Of a stretch of 64,000 nucleotides of DNA, positions 17,465 to 26,756 are shown in pieces. The DNA is taken from NCBI RefSeq assembly GCF_034377285.1, contig NZ_CP139715.1:3704001-3768000 (forward strand), written 5' to 3'. How positions within the stretch are numbered: the stretch's first letter is position 1; each line of letters starts with the position of its first letter. Position numbers and translations under genes: made by a program. The notes beneath the pieces were generated by a model that saw only the letters and a list, made by a program, of their open reading frames with translations, had not been told where the DNA came from and searched no databases. The DNA comes from Thalassobaculum sp. OXR-137 (lineage in GTDB: Bacteria > Pseudomonadota > Alphaproteobacteria > Thalassobaculales > Thalassobaculaceae).

Positions 17465-18156
17465 TGGCGGATCTCGACATCGGCGGTTTCCTGATGAGCG
17501 CGTCGATCTGGGCGCTGCCGGTTCTGCTGGCGATCACCCTGCACGAGGCGGCGCACGGCTGGGCGGCGGCCAAGCTCGGCGATCCGACCGCCCGGCTGAT
17601 GGGCCGGGTGACGCTGAATCCCTTCGCCCACGTGGATCTCGTCGGCACGGTCCTGATCCCGCTCGCCCTGCTGCTGATGAGCGCGCCGTTCCTGTTCGGC
17701 TATGCCAAGCCGGTGCCGGTGAACTTCTCCCGTCTGCGCAACCCGCGCCGCGACATGGCCCTGGTCGCCCTGGCCGGGCCGGCGTCCAACATCCTGCTGG
17801 CGGTTCTCGGCGCGCTGGCGTTCCACCTCGTGCCCCTGGTGCCCGACGTGGCCACCCTGTGGTCGGCGGAAATGCTGGAGCGGCTGGTGCTGCTGAACCT
17901 GATCCTGGCGGTGTTCAACATGCTGCCGATCCCGCCGCTGGACGGCGGCCGGATCCTGGTGTCGATCCTGCCGGACTGGGCGGCCTGGAAGGTCGCACGG
18001 CTGGAGCGTGCCGGACTCTTCATCGTCATCGGCGTGCTGTTCCTGCTACCGTATCTCGCCCACGAACTGGGGTATGATGTCGACATCGCCGGCGTGCTGA
18101 TCTGGGTGCCGGTGGATTTCCTGATGTCGGTGATCGCGACCCTGACCGGTCACTGA
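17461..18156 (+). CDS. Site-2 protease family (M50) intramembrane metalloprotease
   Basis: A 231-residue multi-spanning protein. The zinc motif HEAAHGWAA (HExxH) sits in the first conserved helix and the third ligand lies in PPLDGGRILVSILP; NPFAHVDLVGTVLIP and the PVPVNFSRLRNPRRDM segment are typical of the YwhC/Rip-like short M50 group. There is no PDZ domain, unlike RseP. Its substrate is unknown. The ATG at 17461 overlaps the nagZ stop, with a second ATG immediately after it. It lies between nagZ and scpA, inside the conserved housekeeping block. Confidence 0.88.
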   Translation: MMADLDIGGFLMSASIWALPVLLAITLHEAAHGWAAAKLGDPTARLMGRVTLNPFAHVDLVGTVLIPLALLLMSAPFLFGYAKPVPVNFSRLRNPRRDMALVALAGPASNILLAVLGALAFHLVPLVPDVATLWSAEMLERLVLLNLILAVFNMLPIPPLDGGRILVSILPDWAAWKVARLERAGLFIVIGVLFLLPYLAHELGYDVDIAGVLIWVPVDFLMSVIATLTGH

Positions 18157-18186
18157 GACCGGAAGCTGAGGAGGGGACGCGTCCCA

Positions 18187-18993
18187 TTGGCGACCAGCGA
18201 ACCGTTCGAGAGCGCGCAGCCTGACTACCGCCGGCCGGAGCCGGTGCAGCTCTCCCTGTTCCTCAACCTGGACGGATTCGAAGGCCCGATCGACGTGCTG
18301 CTGACCCTGGCGCGCGACCAGAAGGTCGACCTGCACCAGATCTCGATCCTGGCCCTGGCCGAACAGTACCTGCGGTTCGTCCAGCAGGCCCAGACGCTCA
18401 ACCTCGAACTGGCCGCCGACTATCTGGTGATGGCCGCCTGGCTCGCCTATCTGAAGTCGCGGCTGCTGCTGCCGCCGGACGAGTCCGACGACGAGGAAAT
18501 GGACCCCGCCGCCCTGGCCGAGGCCCTGCGGTTCCAGCTTCAGCGCCTGGAAGCGATGCAGGATGCCGGCCGCCGGTTGATGGGCCGGGCCCAGCTCGGC
18601 GTCGACGTCTTCGCCCGCGGCGCGCCGGAGAACATCGCCGCCCGGTCCCGCTCCGTCTACGACGTCACGCTTTACGACCTGCTGCGCGGCTACGGCGACC
18701 AGCATTCCCGGAAACAGCATCAGACCCTGCGCATCGCCGCGACCGATCTCTATGCGGTGGAGGACGCGGTGGAGCGGTTGGCGGCCTTCATCGGCCGGGT
18801 GCCGAAATGGCGCATGCTGTTCACCTTCCTGCCGGACGGGCTGCGCGGGTCGCTGCTGATCCGCTCTGCCCTGGCGTCGCACCTGGTTGCGGGGCTGCAG
18901 TTGGCGAAGGACGGGGCGGCGGAGCTGCGTCAGGACGAGACCTTCGGGCCGATCTGGCTGCGCTCGGCAGACGCACGGAAGGATTCCGCCTGA
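18187..18993 (+). CDS. scpA: Segregation and condensation protein A
   Basis: A 268-residue kleisin that joins the SMC dimer heads and recruits ScpB in the bacterial condensin complex. It has the characteristic N-terminal LFLNLDGFEGPIDVLLTLA followed by KVDLHQISILALAEQYL and AADYLVMAAWLAYLKSRLLL, and a C-terminal winged helix. The start codon is TTG at 18187, with GAGGGGA about ten bases upstream. The stop TGA overlaps the scpB ATG (TGATG). No smc gene is in the window, as is usual for this cluster. Confidence 0.93.
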   Translation: MATSEPFESAQPDYRRPEPVQLSLFLNLDGFEGPIDVLLTLARDQKVDLHQISILALAEQYLRFVQQAQTLNLELAADYLVMAAWLAYLKSRLLLPPDESDDEEMDPAALAEALRFQLQRLEAMQDAGRRLMGRAQLGVDVFARGAPENIAARSRSVYDVTLYDLLRGYGDQHSRKQHQTLRIAATDLYAVEDAVERLAAFIGRVPKWRMLFTFLPDGLRGSLLIRSALASHLVAGLQLAKDGAAELRQDETFGPIWLRSADARKDSA

Positions 18994-19700
18994 TGGGCAA
19001 GGCGCCGAAGACCGACGACGAGGCCGAGCTTCCCGATCTTCTGGTCGACCCGGCCGAGCGGAACCGCTGGCTGCGATTCGTGGAGGCCCTGCTGTTCGCC
19101 AGCGCCGACCCGATCGACGAGGGCGAGTTGCGCCGCCGGGTGCCGGAGGAGATCAATGTCAGGCACCTGCTGAACGATCTGGCCGAGCACTATGCCGACC
19201 GGGGCGTGGTGCTGACCCGATCGGGAACCCGCTGGGCGTTCCGTACCGCCGTCGATCTTGGCCCGATGCTGCGCCACGAGCGGGCCCAGCGGCGCAAGCT
19301 GTCGCGGGCGGCGATCGAGACCCTGGCCATCATCGCCTATCACCAGCCCACCACCCGTGCGGAGATCGAGGAGATCCGCGGCGTCGCGCTGTCGAAGGGC
19401 ACCATCGACACACTGTTGGAGGCCGGCTGGATCGCGCCGCGCGGCCGCCGCGAGACACCGGGACGTCCGCTGCAATGGGGCACGACCAACGCCTTCCTCG
19501 ACCATTTCGGCCTGGAGTCGGTGAAGGAGTTGCCGGGGATCGAGGAACTGCGCGCCGCCGGCCTGCTGGATCGCCGCACGGGCGCCACCAGCATCGCCAT
19601 GCAGCAGGAGGACCTGGAGGACGACGACGAGGAGGACGAGGACATCCAACTCGACTTCCTGCCCGACACCAACGATCCGGACGAGGGCGACCAGCCCTGA
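18993..19700 (+). CDS. scpB: Segregation and condensation protein B
   Basis: A 235-residue partner of ScpA with two winged-helix domains, about residues 20-95 and 100-180. Typical stretches are RFVEALLFASADPIDEGELR, LSRAAIETLAIIAYHQPTTR and EIEEIRGVALSKGTIDTLLE followed by GRPLQWGTTNAFLDHFGL. The C-terminus is strongly acidic (a run of Glu and Asp after residue 205). The frame is open upstream, but the ATG at 18993 is coupled to the scpA stop and gives the correct N-terminus. Confidence 0.93.
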   Translation: MGKAPKTDDEAELPDLLVDPAERNRWLRFVEALLFASADPIDEGELRRRVPEEINVRHLLNDLAEHYADRGVVLTRSGTRWAFRTAVDLGPMLRHERAQRRKLSRAAIETLAIIAYHQPTTRAEIEEIRGVALSKGTIDTLLEAGWIAPRGRRETPGRPLQWGTTNAFLDHFGLESVKELPGIEELRAAGLLDRRTGATSIAMQQEDLEDDDEEDEDIQLDFLPDTNDPDEGDQP

Positions 19701-19747
19701 CCGCGCCGCGCCTTGCCCTCGACCACCCCGATGGATATCTGTCTGCC

Positions 19748-20881
19748 ATGACCGCCACAGCCCTTCAGTCTTCCGCGCCGGATCCGGCCCCGCAGCCGCG
19801 CGTTCCGCCGGCCCTCGCCATGACCGGCATCCGCCACGCCTATGGCGACGTGCAGGCGGTCGACGGGGTGGACGTGGCCGTGGCGCCGGGCGAGGTGGTG
19901 TGCCTGCTTGGACCGTCGGGCTGCGGCAAGACCACGATTCTGCGCCTGGCCGCCGGTCTGGAGGATCTGCAGGAGGGACGCGTCTCGCTCGACGGCAGGA
20001 CTGTGGCGGGAGACGGAGCCAATCTGGCGCCGGAGAAGCGCGGCGTCGGGCTGGTGTTCCAGGATTATGCCCTGTTCCCGCATCTGGACGTGATGGGCAA
20101 CGTGACCTTCGGGCTCACGGGCTGGCCCGCCGGCGACCGGATCGCCCGCGGTGTGGAAGTGCTGGAGATGGTCGGGCTCGCCGACATGGCGTCGGCCTAT
20201 CCCCACGAGCTCTCCGGCGGCCAGCAGCAGCGGGTGGCGCTGGCCCGCGCGTTGGCGCCCAAACCCCGGGTCGTGCTGCTGGACGAGCCGTATTCCGGCC
20301 TGGACGCGCGGCTGCGCGACCGGGTGCGCGACGAGGTGCTGCATATCCTGAAATCCAGCGGGTCCGCCTGCCTGATGGTCACTCACGATTCCGAGGAGGC
20401 CATGTTCATGGCCGACCGGATCGCCGTCATGCGCAACGGGCGCATCGTTCAGCAGGGCAGCCCCGCGGATCTGTACTGCGCCCCGGCCGACGCCTTCGTG
20501 GCCGCCTTCTTCGGCGATGTGAACCTGATCGACGGGCAGGTGCGGGACGGGGAGGTCGACACCCTGGTCGGCCGGCTGCCGGCCCCCGGCCTCGCCGACG
20601 GTCAGCCGGTCTCGGTGGTGATCCGGCCGGAAGGGGTGCGGATCGAGACCCTCACCGACTCCTTCACCCGCGAGCCGCATGGCGAGGTCGAGCAGGCGCG
20701 GCTTCTGGGCAGGACCAGCCTGATCCACATGACCTTGCGCGGCGAGGGCCCGCGGATCGGCGAGGCGCTGCACCTGCACGCGCGGGTTCCCGGGGTATTT
20801 CTGCCCCGCCCGGGCGCCCGGGTCGTGATTTCGGTCGACCCGGCCCAGACCTTTGTGTTTCCTGCCCGAGACACCAATTAA
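19748..20881 (+). CDS. ABC transporter ATP-binding protein, FbpC/PotA type
   Basis: A 377-residue ATPase. It has the Walker A GPSGCGKTT, the Q-loop VFQDYALFPHLDV, the signature LSGGQQQRVALARAL, the Walker B VVLLDEPYSGLD and the switch His in VTHDSEEAMFMADR, then a C-terminal TOBE-like domain (about 265-377). The closest pattern is that of ferric iron, spermidine or thiosulfate importers. No permease or binding protein lies nearby, so it either serves a transporter encoded elsewhere or has moved. It separates scpB from tatA, which are often adjacent in relatives. Confidence 0.87.
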   Translation: MTATALQSSAPDPAPQPRVPPALAMTGIRHAYGDVQAVDGVDVAVAPGEVVCLLGPSGCGKTTILRLAAGLEDLQEGRVSLDGRTVAGDGANLAPEKRGVGLVFQDYALFPHLDVMGNVTFGLTGWPAGDRIARGVEVLEMVGLADMASAYPHELSGGQQQRVALARALAPKPRVVLLDEPYSGLDARLRDRVRDEVLHILKSSGSACLMVTHDSEEAMFMADRIAVMRNGRIVQQGSPADLYCAPADAFVAAFFGDVNLIDGQVRDGEVDTLVGRLPAPGLADGQPVSVVIRPEGVRIETLTDSFTREPHGEVEQARLLGRTSLIHMTLRGEGPRIGEALHLHARVPGVFLPRPGARVVISVDPAQTFVFPARDTN

Positions 20882-21015
20882 GGGAACGGGCCGGAGTGCG
20901 TTGCCGCCCTTGGGGTTGGTCGTGTATGGTCCGCCCGAATTAATGGGCATGATCTGGCCGCAATCGACCGGTACGGTCGGAGAATCATCCCCGACTCGAA
21001 TTTTGGGAGCGTTTC

Positions 21016-21252
21016 ATGGGTAGCTTCAGCATCTGGCACTGGCTCGTCGTTCTGGCAGTCGTGCTCCTGCTGTTCGGCGGCAAAGGCAAGATTTCCAGCC
21101 TGATGGGTGACTTCGGCAAAGGCCTGAAGAACTTCAAGCAGGGCATGAAGTCCGAGGACGAGGAGGCCGAGCAGGCCAACAAGTCCGTCGCTGACGACAG
21201 CAGCGACAAGCAGGACGTGAACAAGACTTCCAATCAGACCGTCAAGAGCTGA
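21016..21252 (+). CDS. tatA: Sec-independent protein translocase TatA
   Basis: A 78-residue single-helix protein that forms the pore-like oligomer of the twin-arginine translocase. The N-terminal membrane helix (about 5-20, [20 protein letters not shown]) is followed by the FGG hinge, the amphipathic helix [16 protein letters not shown] and a short charged tail. GGGAG lies upstream of the ATG. The 134-bp gap before it should hold the tat promoter. A strong hairpin separates it from tatB. Confidence 0.95.
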   Translation: MGSFSIWHWLVVLAVVLLLFGGKGKISSLMGDFGKGLKNFKQGMKSEDEEAEQANKSVADDSSDKQDVNKTSNQTVKS

Positions 21253-21262
21253 TCCCCGTTCG

Positions 21263-21293
21263 CCGCGGTCGCGTCCTGGTGACGCGACCGCGG
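21263..21293. other. Strong stem-loop between tatA and tatB
   Basis: A perfect 13-bp stem CCGCGGTCGCGTC / GACGCGACCGCGG with a five-base loop CTGGT, starting 11 bases after the tatA stop codon. There is no T-run after it, so it is not a canonical terminator. It could protect the tatA message from 3' exonucleases or partly attenuate read-through into tatBC. Confidence 0.85.
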
Positions 21294-21320
21294 ATCTAAA
21301 CGGGCGCAGCGAGGGCCGCC

Positions 21321-21842
21321 ATGTTCGACCTTGGATGGCAGGAATTCATCCTGATCGCCATCATTACCGTGATCGTGGTCGGTCCCAAGGACCTGCCACG
21401 GGTTGTCCGCTCGATCAGCCAGTGGGTGCGCAAGGCGCGTTCCATGGCCCGGGAGTTCCAGAACAGCCTGGAAGAGGTCGCCCGAGAGGCCGAACTCGAG
21501 GACGTGCGCCGAGAGATGCAGTCGATCTCCAAGGAGGGGGTCGGCAAGAGCCTCGAAAAGCAGTTCGATCCGGACGGTTCGGTCCGCAGCACCGTCGAGG
21601 AGGCCCGCAAGTCGGCCAATACCGATGAGATCGAGGCCGATCTGAAGGCGCTGGACAGCGAAGCCAAGAGCGGCATGTCGAAATCCTCGTCCGCCCCCGC
21701 TCCGGCGGTCGAGACGGCGGATGACTACGCCGCCAAATCGGTGACTGCGGCGACGCCGAAGCCCGTTCCGACCTCTGATCCGGCCGCCGAGCCGGCATCC
21801 CCTCGGCCGAAAGCCGACAGCGCCGCCTCCGGACAGGGCTGA
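21321..21842 (+). CDS. tatB: Sec-independent protein translocase TatB
   Basis: A 173-residue component of the Tat substrate receptor. The N-terminal helix FDLGWQEFILIAIITVIVVG is followed by PKDLPRVVRSISQWVRKARS and a long charged amphipathic region (to about residue 95) that is typical of TatB and longer than TatA. The C-terminus is an Ala/Pro-rich tail. It works with TatC to bind twin-arginine signal peptides. It is separated from tatA by a hairpin and from tatC by only five bases. Confidence 0.93.
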   Translation: MFDLGWQEFILIAIITVIVVGPKDLPRVVRSISQWVRKARSMAREFQNSLEEVAREAELEDVRREMQSISKEGVGKSLEKQFDPDGSVRSTVEEARKSANTDEIEADLKALDSEAKSGMSKSSSAPAPAVETADDYAAKSVTAATPKPVPTSDPAAEPASPRPKADSAASGQG

Positions 21843-21847
21843 CCCCG

Positions 21848-22666
21848 ATGGCCGAAAGCTCCAACGACCCCGATTCCGAACTCGAGGGCGGCAAGATGCC
21901 GCTGCTGGACCATCTGGTCGAGCTTCGGACCCGGCTGATCTACGCGGTCGCCGCCTTCGTGGTGTGCTTCTTCCTCGGCTACTATCTCGCCGAGCCGATC
22001 TTCCGATTCCTGGTCGAGCCGCTGCACGAAATGTGGGCGGGTCAGGAGAACCGGCGGCTGATCTACACCGCCCTGCACGAGGCGTTCTTCACCTATATCA
22101 AGGTCGGTTTCTTCTTCGCCGCCTGCGTGTCCTTCCCGCTGGTGTCTATGCAGATCTGGCTGTTCATCGCCCCCGGTCTCTACAAGCATGAACGCCGCGC
22201 GTTCCTGCCGTTTCTGGTGGCCACGCCGGTGCTTTTCCTGCTCGGCGCGGCGATGGTCTACTACATCGTGATTCCGCTGGCCTGGCAGTTCTTCGCCAGT
22301 TTCGAGACCTCGGGCGTCGACGGTAACCTGGCGATGACCCTGGAGCCGAAGGTCGATCAGTACCTGTCCCTGGTCATGCGCCTGATCTTCGCCTTCGGCG
22401 TGGCGTTCGAGCTGCCGGTGCTGCTGATCCTGCTGGCCAAGGTCGGCATCGTCAGCGCCCAGGGGCTGCGGGATAAGCGCAAGTACGCCATCGTCGTCGC
22501 CTTCGTGGCCGCGGCGATTCTCACCCCGCCGGACGTCATCAGCCAGGTGCTGCTCGCGGTACCGATCATCCTGCTCTACGAGATTTCGATCTTCGTGGCG
22601 CAGTTCATCGAGAAGAAACGCGAAGAAGAGGCCGAGGCGGCGGAGAACGACGGCACGACACCCTAA
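21848..22666 (+). CDS. tatC: Sec-independent protein translocase TatC
   Basis: A 272-residue six-helix membrane protein and the core of the Tat receptor complex. The cytoplasmic N-terminus carries the conserved MPLLDHLVELRTRLI, followed by the first helix AAFVVCFFLGYYLA. Other conserved elements are FTYIKVGFFFAACVSFPLV, FIAPGLYKHERRAFLPF and AAILTPPDVISQVLLAVPI. The C-terminus is charged (EKKREEEAEA). The ATG lies five bases after the tatB stop. Confidence 0.95.
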   Translation: MAESSNDPDSELEGGKMPLLDHLVELRTRLIYAVAAFVVCFFLGYYLAEPIFRFLVEPLHEMWAGQENRRLIYTALHEAFFTYIKVGFFFAACVSFPLVSMQIWLFIAPGLYKHERRAFLPFLVATPVLFLLGAAMVYYIVIPLAWQFFASFETSGVDGNLAMTLEPKVDQYLSLVMRLIFAFGVAFELPVLLILLAKVGIVSAQGLRDKRKYAIVVAFVAAAILTPPDVISQVLLAVPIILLYEISIFVAQFIEKKREEEAEAAENDGTTP

Positions 22667-22741
22667 TCGCAAGGCTCTCTGGACCGAGTCCGGTGCCGCC
22701 GATATAACCGGCGGACCCGCAATCAGCCCGCAGAGCCGGTC

Positions 22742-24028
22742 ATGCACGATATTCGCAGCATCCGCGACGACGCCGCCGCCTTCGACAAAGGTCTAGCCCG
22801 ACGGGGCGTGGCGCCGTCCTCCGAAGCCATCCTGGCCAAGGACGCGGAATGGCGATCCGTGACCACCGAGCTGCAGACCGCCCAGCAGCGGCGCAACGAG
22901 GCCTCCAAGCAGATCGGCATGGCCAAGCGCAACGGCGAGGACGCCGGCGCGCTGATGGCCGAGGTGGCCGAGCTCAAGGACCGCATGGCCGAACTCGAGG
23001 AGGCCGAGCGCACGCTCGCCGCCGAGGTCGAGACGATGCTGGCGACCCTGCCGAATATTCCGGCCGACGATGTGCCGGACGGGCCGGACGAGAGCGCCAA
23101 CGCCTTGGTCCGCACCGTCGGGAAGCCGCGCAGCTTCAATTTCCAGCCGAAGGACCATGTCGCCCTGGGCGAAGGCTTCGGCATGATGGATTTCGAGCTG
23201 GGCGCCAAGCTGGCCGGCTCCCGATTCGTTGTGCTGAAGAGCGATCTGGCCCGTCTGGAGCGGGCGATCGCGTCCTTCATGCTCGACACCCATACCGGCG
23301 AGTTCGGCTATACCGAGGTGATCCCGCCCTACATGGTGCGCGACGCCGCCGTGTTCGGCACCGGCCAGCTTCCGAAGTTCTCCGAGGACCTGTTCCAGAC
23401 CACCGACGGCCGCTGGCTGATCCCGACCGCCGAAGTGCCGCTGACCAATCTGGTCGCCGACAGCATCGTGGAGGAGGAGGAGCTGCCCCTGCGCTTCACC
23501 GCCTACACCCCGTGCTTCCGCTCCGAGGCGGGGGCCGCCGGCCGCGACACCCGCGGCATGATCCGCCAGCACCAGTTCACGAAGGTCGAGCTGGTTTCCA
23601 TCGTCCATCCCGACAAGTCGGACGAGGAGCTGGAGCGCATGACCAACTGTGCCGAGACCATCCTGCAGAAGCTAGGTCTGGCCTATCGGGTGATGAAGCT
23701 GTCCACCGGCGACATGGGCTTCACCGCCCGGCGTACCTACGACCTGGAGGTCTGGCTGCCGGGGCAGGACGAGGGCAAGGGGCAGTATCGCGAGATCTCG
23801 TCCTGCTCGACCTGCGGCCCGTTCCAGGCCCGTCGCATGAAGGGCCGGTTCAAGGCCAAGGGCGAGAAGAAGACCGATTTCGTCCACACGCTGAACGGCT
23901 CCGGCCTCGCCATCGGCCGCACCATGATCGCCATTCTGGAGACCTATCAGGAGCAGGACGGCTCGGTGACCATCCCCGACGTGCTGCGGCCCTATTTCGG
24001 CCGCGACCGCATAGAGCGCGCCGCATGA
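22742..24028 (+). CDS. serS: Seryl-tRNA synthetase
   Basis: A 428-residue class II synthetase. The N-terminal coiled-coil arm that grips tRNA-Ser is visible at about residues 30-105 (long Glu/Ala/Lys heptads). The catalytic core contains motif 2 ([20 protein letters not shown]) and motif 3 ([16 protein letters not shown]), plus the serine-binding PTAEVPLTN. Its stop overlaps the surE start by four bases. The order tatC-serS-surE is typical of alphaproteobacteria. Confidence 0.96.
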   Translation: MHDIRSIRDDAAAFDKGLARRGVAPSSEAILAKDAEWRSVTTELQTAQQRRNEASKQIGMAKRNGEDAGALMAEVAELKDRMAELEEAERTLAAEVETMLATLPNIPADDVPDGPDESANALVRTVGKPRSFNFQPKDHVALGEGFGMMDFELGAKLAGSRFVVLKSDLARLERAIASFMLDTHTGEFGYTEVIPPYMVRDAAVFGTGQLPKFSEDLFQTTDGRWLIPTAEVPLTNLVADSIVEEEELPLRFTAYTPCFRSEAGAAGRDTRGMIRQHQFTKVELVSIVHPDKSDEELERMTNCAETILQKLGLAYRVMKLSTGDMGFTARRTYDLEVWLPGQDEGKGQYREISSCSTCGPFQARRMKGRFKAKGEKKTDFVHTLNGSGLAIGRTMIAILETYQEQDGSVTIPDVLRPYFGRDRIERAA

Positions 24029-24807
24029 CCCGTCGTCCGGTAGAGCTCGACGGCGCCCGCATCCTCGTCACCAACGACGACGGCTACGCGGCCGACGGCA
24101 TCGCGGTGCTGACCCGCATCGCCCGCACCTTCAGCGACGATGTCTGGGTGGTGGCACCCGAGAGCAACCAGAGCGGCACCGGCCACTCCCTGACCCTGCT
24201 GCGGCCCCTGCGGCTGCGGCAGGTCGAGGAGAAGCGCTACGCCGTCGACGGCACGCCGACCGACTGCGTGCTGCTGGCGGTCCACGAGGTGCTGAAGGAC
24301 CGCAAGCCGACCCTGGTGCTCTCCGGGATCAATCACGGCTATAATCTGGGCGAGGACGTGCGGTACTCCGGGACGATCTCGGCGGCGATGGAGGGGATGA
24401 TGTTGGGCATTCCGGCGATCGCGCTCAGCCAGTTCGTCCCGCGCGAGGGCGAGGTTCCCTGGGACACCGCCGAGAACCACGCCCCCGACCTGATCCGGCG
24501 GCTCTGCGCCGGCGGCTGGCCGGCGGACACGGTGATCAGCGTCAACTTCCCGCCCTGCGGCCCGCACGAGGTCACCGGCATCCGGGCGACGGTGCAGGGC
24601 CGGCAGAAGACCGGCGACGAGGTGGTGCGCGGCACCGACCCCCGCGGCCGGCCGTATTTCTGGGTCGGCGCCATGCTCAAGGCCCGCGATGCCGAGCCGG
24701 GCACCGACATCGCCGCGGTCGCCGAGAACGCCATCTCGGTGACGCCGGTCGCCCTGGACGCGACCGACCGGGCGACCCTGGAGGAGCTCAAGGGAGCCTT
24801 TGGGTGA
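24025..24807 (+). CDS. surE: 5'/3'-nucleotidase SurE
   Basis: A 260-residue stationary-phase survival phosphatase acting on nucleoside monophosphates. The N-terminal [14 protein letters not shown] provides the metal-binding Asp pair; [15 protein letters not shown] and [18 protein letters not shown] complete the active site. The frame is open far upstream through serS, but the ATG at 24025 is coupled to the serS stop (ATGA) and gives the standard N-terminus. Its own stop overlaps the pcm GTG. Confidence 0.95.
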   Translation: MTRRPVELDGARILVTNDDGYAADGIAVLTRIARTFSDDVWVVAPESNQSGTGHSLTLLRPLRLRQVEEKRYAVDGTPTDCVLLAVHEVLKDRKPTLVLSGINHGYNLGEDVRYSGTISAAMEGMMLGIPAIALSQFVPREGEVPWDTAENHAPDLIRRLCAGGWPADTVISVNFPPCGPHEVTGIRATVQGRQKTGDEVVRGTDPRGRPYFWVGAMLKARDAEPGTDIAAVAENAISVTPVALDATDRATLEELKGAFG

Positions 24808-25454
24808 GCCACGACAAGGCCCGCAAGATCCGACTGATCATGGGGCTGCGCCGCGGCGGCATCACCGACGCGCGGGTGCTGGGCGCGCTGGAGCGCGTGC
24901 CCCGGGAACTGTTCGTCGATCCGGCCTTTCTCGACCAGGCCTGGGAGGATCGTGCCCTGCCGATCGCCCAGGGCCAGACCATCAGCCAACCCTTCGTCGT
25001 CGCCTTCATGACCCAGGCCCTGGAGCTGACCGACCGCACCAAGGTGCTGGAGATCGGAACCGGCTCCGGCTACCAGGCCGCCGTCCTGTCCAAGGTGGCC
25101 CGCCGGGTCTACACGGTGGAGCGGCACAAGGAGCTGATGGCCACCGCCGAGGCGCGCTTCGCCGAGATGAAGCTGCACAACCTCCACACCCGGATCGGCG
25201 ACGGCTGGAAGGGCTGGCCCGAACAGGCGCCGTTCGAGGCGATCATCGTCACCGCCGCCGCCTCCAGGGTCCCCGAGGCGCTGCTGGATCAGTTGGGCGA
25301 GGGCGGGCGGCTGGTGATCCCGGTCGGCCGGTCCTCCGACGTGCAGAAGCTGATCCGCTACCGGCGCACCGCCGAGGGCATCGTCGAGGAGCCGCTGCTC
25401 GACGTGCGCTTCGTGCCGCTGGTGCCGGGCGAGGTTCGCTCCATCGCCGGGTGA
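24804..25454 (+). CDS. pcm: Protein-L-isoaspartate O-methyltransferase
   Basis: A 216-residue protein-repair enzyme that methylates isoaspartyl residues using S-adenosylmethionine. The family motifs are PRELFVDPAF, the hairpin AWEDRALPIAQGQTISQPF, the SAM-binding VLEIGTGSGYQAAVLS and the GDGWKGWPEQAPFEAIIVTA strand. The start is GTG at 24804, overlapping the surE stop (GTGA). The surE-pcm-nlpD order is widely conserved in proteobacteria and links stationary-phase repair functions. Confidence 0.95.
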   Translation: MSHDKARKIRLIMGLRRGGITDARVLGALERVPRELFVDPAFLDQAWEDRALPIAQGQTISQPFVVAFMTQALELTDRTKVLEIGTGSGYQAAVLSKVARRVYTVERHKELMATAEARFAEMKLHNLHTRIGDGWKGWPEQAPFEAIIVTAAASRVPEALLDQLGEGGRLVIPVGRSSDVQKLIRYRRTAEGIVEEPLLDVRFVPLVPGEVRSIAG

Positions 25455-25600
25455 GGGGTGTCGAGTCGGGAACCGTTCATCAGACCGAGCGTTAGAATAT
25501 TCCGAGAGTAATTGGAATTCATTGAATAATTCGGCATTTGAGGGCATAAGGACGCTGTGTCACGATACTCGTCCTTTCCGCGGTTGCCGATGGGGGTGAC

Positions 25601-26755
25601 GTGAAGCAGGCCGTTCTGATTGCGGTAGCCGCTCTGCTCCTGGCCGGATGCGCCATGAGCTCGGGTCCGCGCGCCCTCAACCAACCGCGCCAGTCCGCTT
25701 CCGCGTCCGCGGGTGTGCCGGCCAACGGCATCATCGTCGTGCGGCCCGGCGACACGGTGTACCAGATCTCCCAGCGCTACGGCGTCAGCCCGCGCGACAT
25801 CATCGACGCCAACGGTCTGCGTCCGCCGTACCTGCTGCGGCCGGGCGACCAGATCCGCCTGCCGGCCAGCGTCGTTCACGTGGTCCGCTCCGGCGACACG
25901 GTCTCCGAGATCGCCGAGCGCTACGGCATGTCGATGCGCTCCCTCGTGGTCGCCAACAACCTGCGGCCGCCCTACACTATAAGGGTGGGCGACCGGCTGC
26001 GGCTGCCGGGCGGTTCCGACGCGCCGAGCGGCGGGAGCGAGGTGACCGTCGCCGCCCGCCAGCCGAAATCCGCGCCTCAGCCGCCGGTAACCGCCAGCGA
26101 CGTGCCCGCTCCCGGCACCGACCGCAGCAAGCCGTGGAGCGGCGGCGGCCAGCTTCATTTCCCGGTCGCCGGGTCCGGCGGGCAGAGCGCGCCCGTCACT
26201 GCCGCCCCCGGCAAGCCGGTGCCAGAGCCCCGCCCTGTGATGGTGGCCGGCAACGAACCGGCGGGCCAGGCGCCGCAGACCGTCGCCGCCAGCCGTCCGC
26301 TCACTCCGACCGAGACCCGTGCCGTCCTGCTGACCCCGCCGGCCAAGACCGGCCGCGGTTTCACCTGGCCGGTCAAGGGCCGGGTGATCTCCGGCTTCGG
26401 GCCGCGCGAGGGAGGGCTGCATAACGACGGGATCAACATCCTGGCGCCGGCCGGCTCCGAAGTGCGGGCGGCGGAGAACGGCATCGTGGTCTATGCCGGC
26501 AACGAGCTGCGCGGGTTCGGCAACCTGCTGCTGGTCAAGCACGACGACGGCTACACCACCGCCTATGCCCATGCGGACCAGCTTCTGGTCGGCCGCGGCG
26601 ATCAGGTACAGCGCGGCCAGGTGATCGCCACGGTGGGCCAGACAGGCAACGTCTCCCAGCCCCAGCTTCATTTCGAGATCCGCAAGGGTCCGCGCCCCGT
26701 CGATCCGCGCAAGCAGTTGCCGCCGGCGCAGGTCTCGATGCTGGAAACCGACTGA
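25601..26755 (+). CDS. nlpD: NlpD-like lipoprotein with two LysM domains and a degenerate M23 (LytM) domain
   Basis: A 384-residue envelope lipoprotein starting at GTG 25601. The lipobox is LLLAGC (Cys at about residue 18). Two LysM modules follow (about 44-90 and 92-136), each with the RPPYxxRxGD pattern, then a Pro/Ala-rich linker and a C-terminal LytM domain (from about 265). The first zinc motif, normally H-x-x-x-D, aligns with NDGINI here, so the metal ligands are lost as in E. coli NlpD. It therefore probably activates cell-separation amidases rather than cutting peptidoglycan itself. The M23 end HADQLLVGRGDQV and QLHFEIRKG are intact. Confidence 0.9.
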   Translation: MKQAVLIAVAALLLAGCAMSSGPRALNQPRQSASASAGVPANGIIVVRPGDTVYQISQRYGVSPRDIIDANGLRPPYLLRPGDQIRLPASVVHVVRSGDTVSEIAERYGMSMRSLVVANNLRPPYTIRVGDRLRLPGGSDAPSGGSEVTVAARQPKSAPQPPVTASDVPAPGTDRSKPWSGGGQLHFPVAGSGGQSAPVTAAPGKPVPEPRPVMVAGNEPAGQAPQTVAASRPLTPTETRAVLLTPPAKTGRGFTWPVKGRVISGFGPREGGLHNDGINILAPAGSEVRAAENGIVVYAGNELRGFGNLLLVKHDDGYTTAYAHADQLLVGRGDQVQRGQVIATVGQTGNVSQPQLHFEIRKGPRPVDPRKQLPPAQVSMLETD

Positions 26756-26756
26756 G

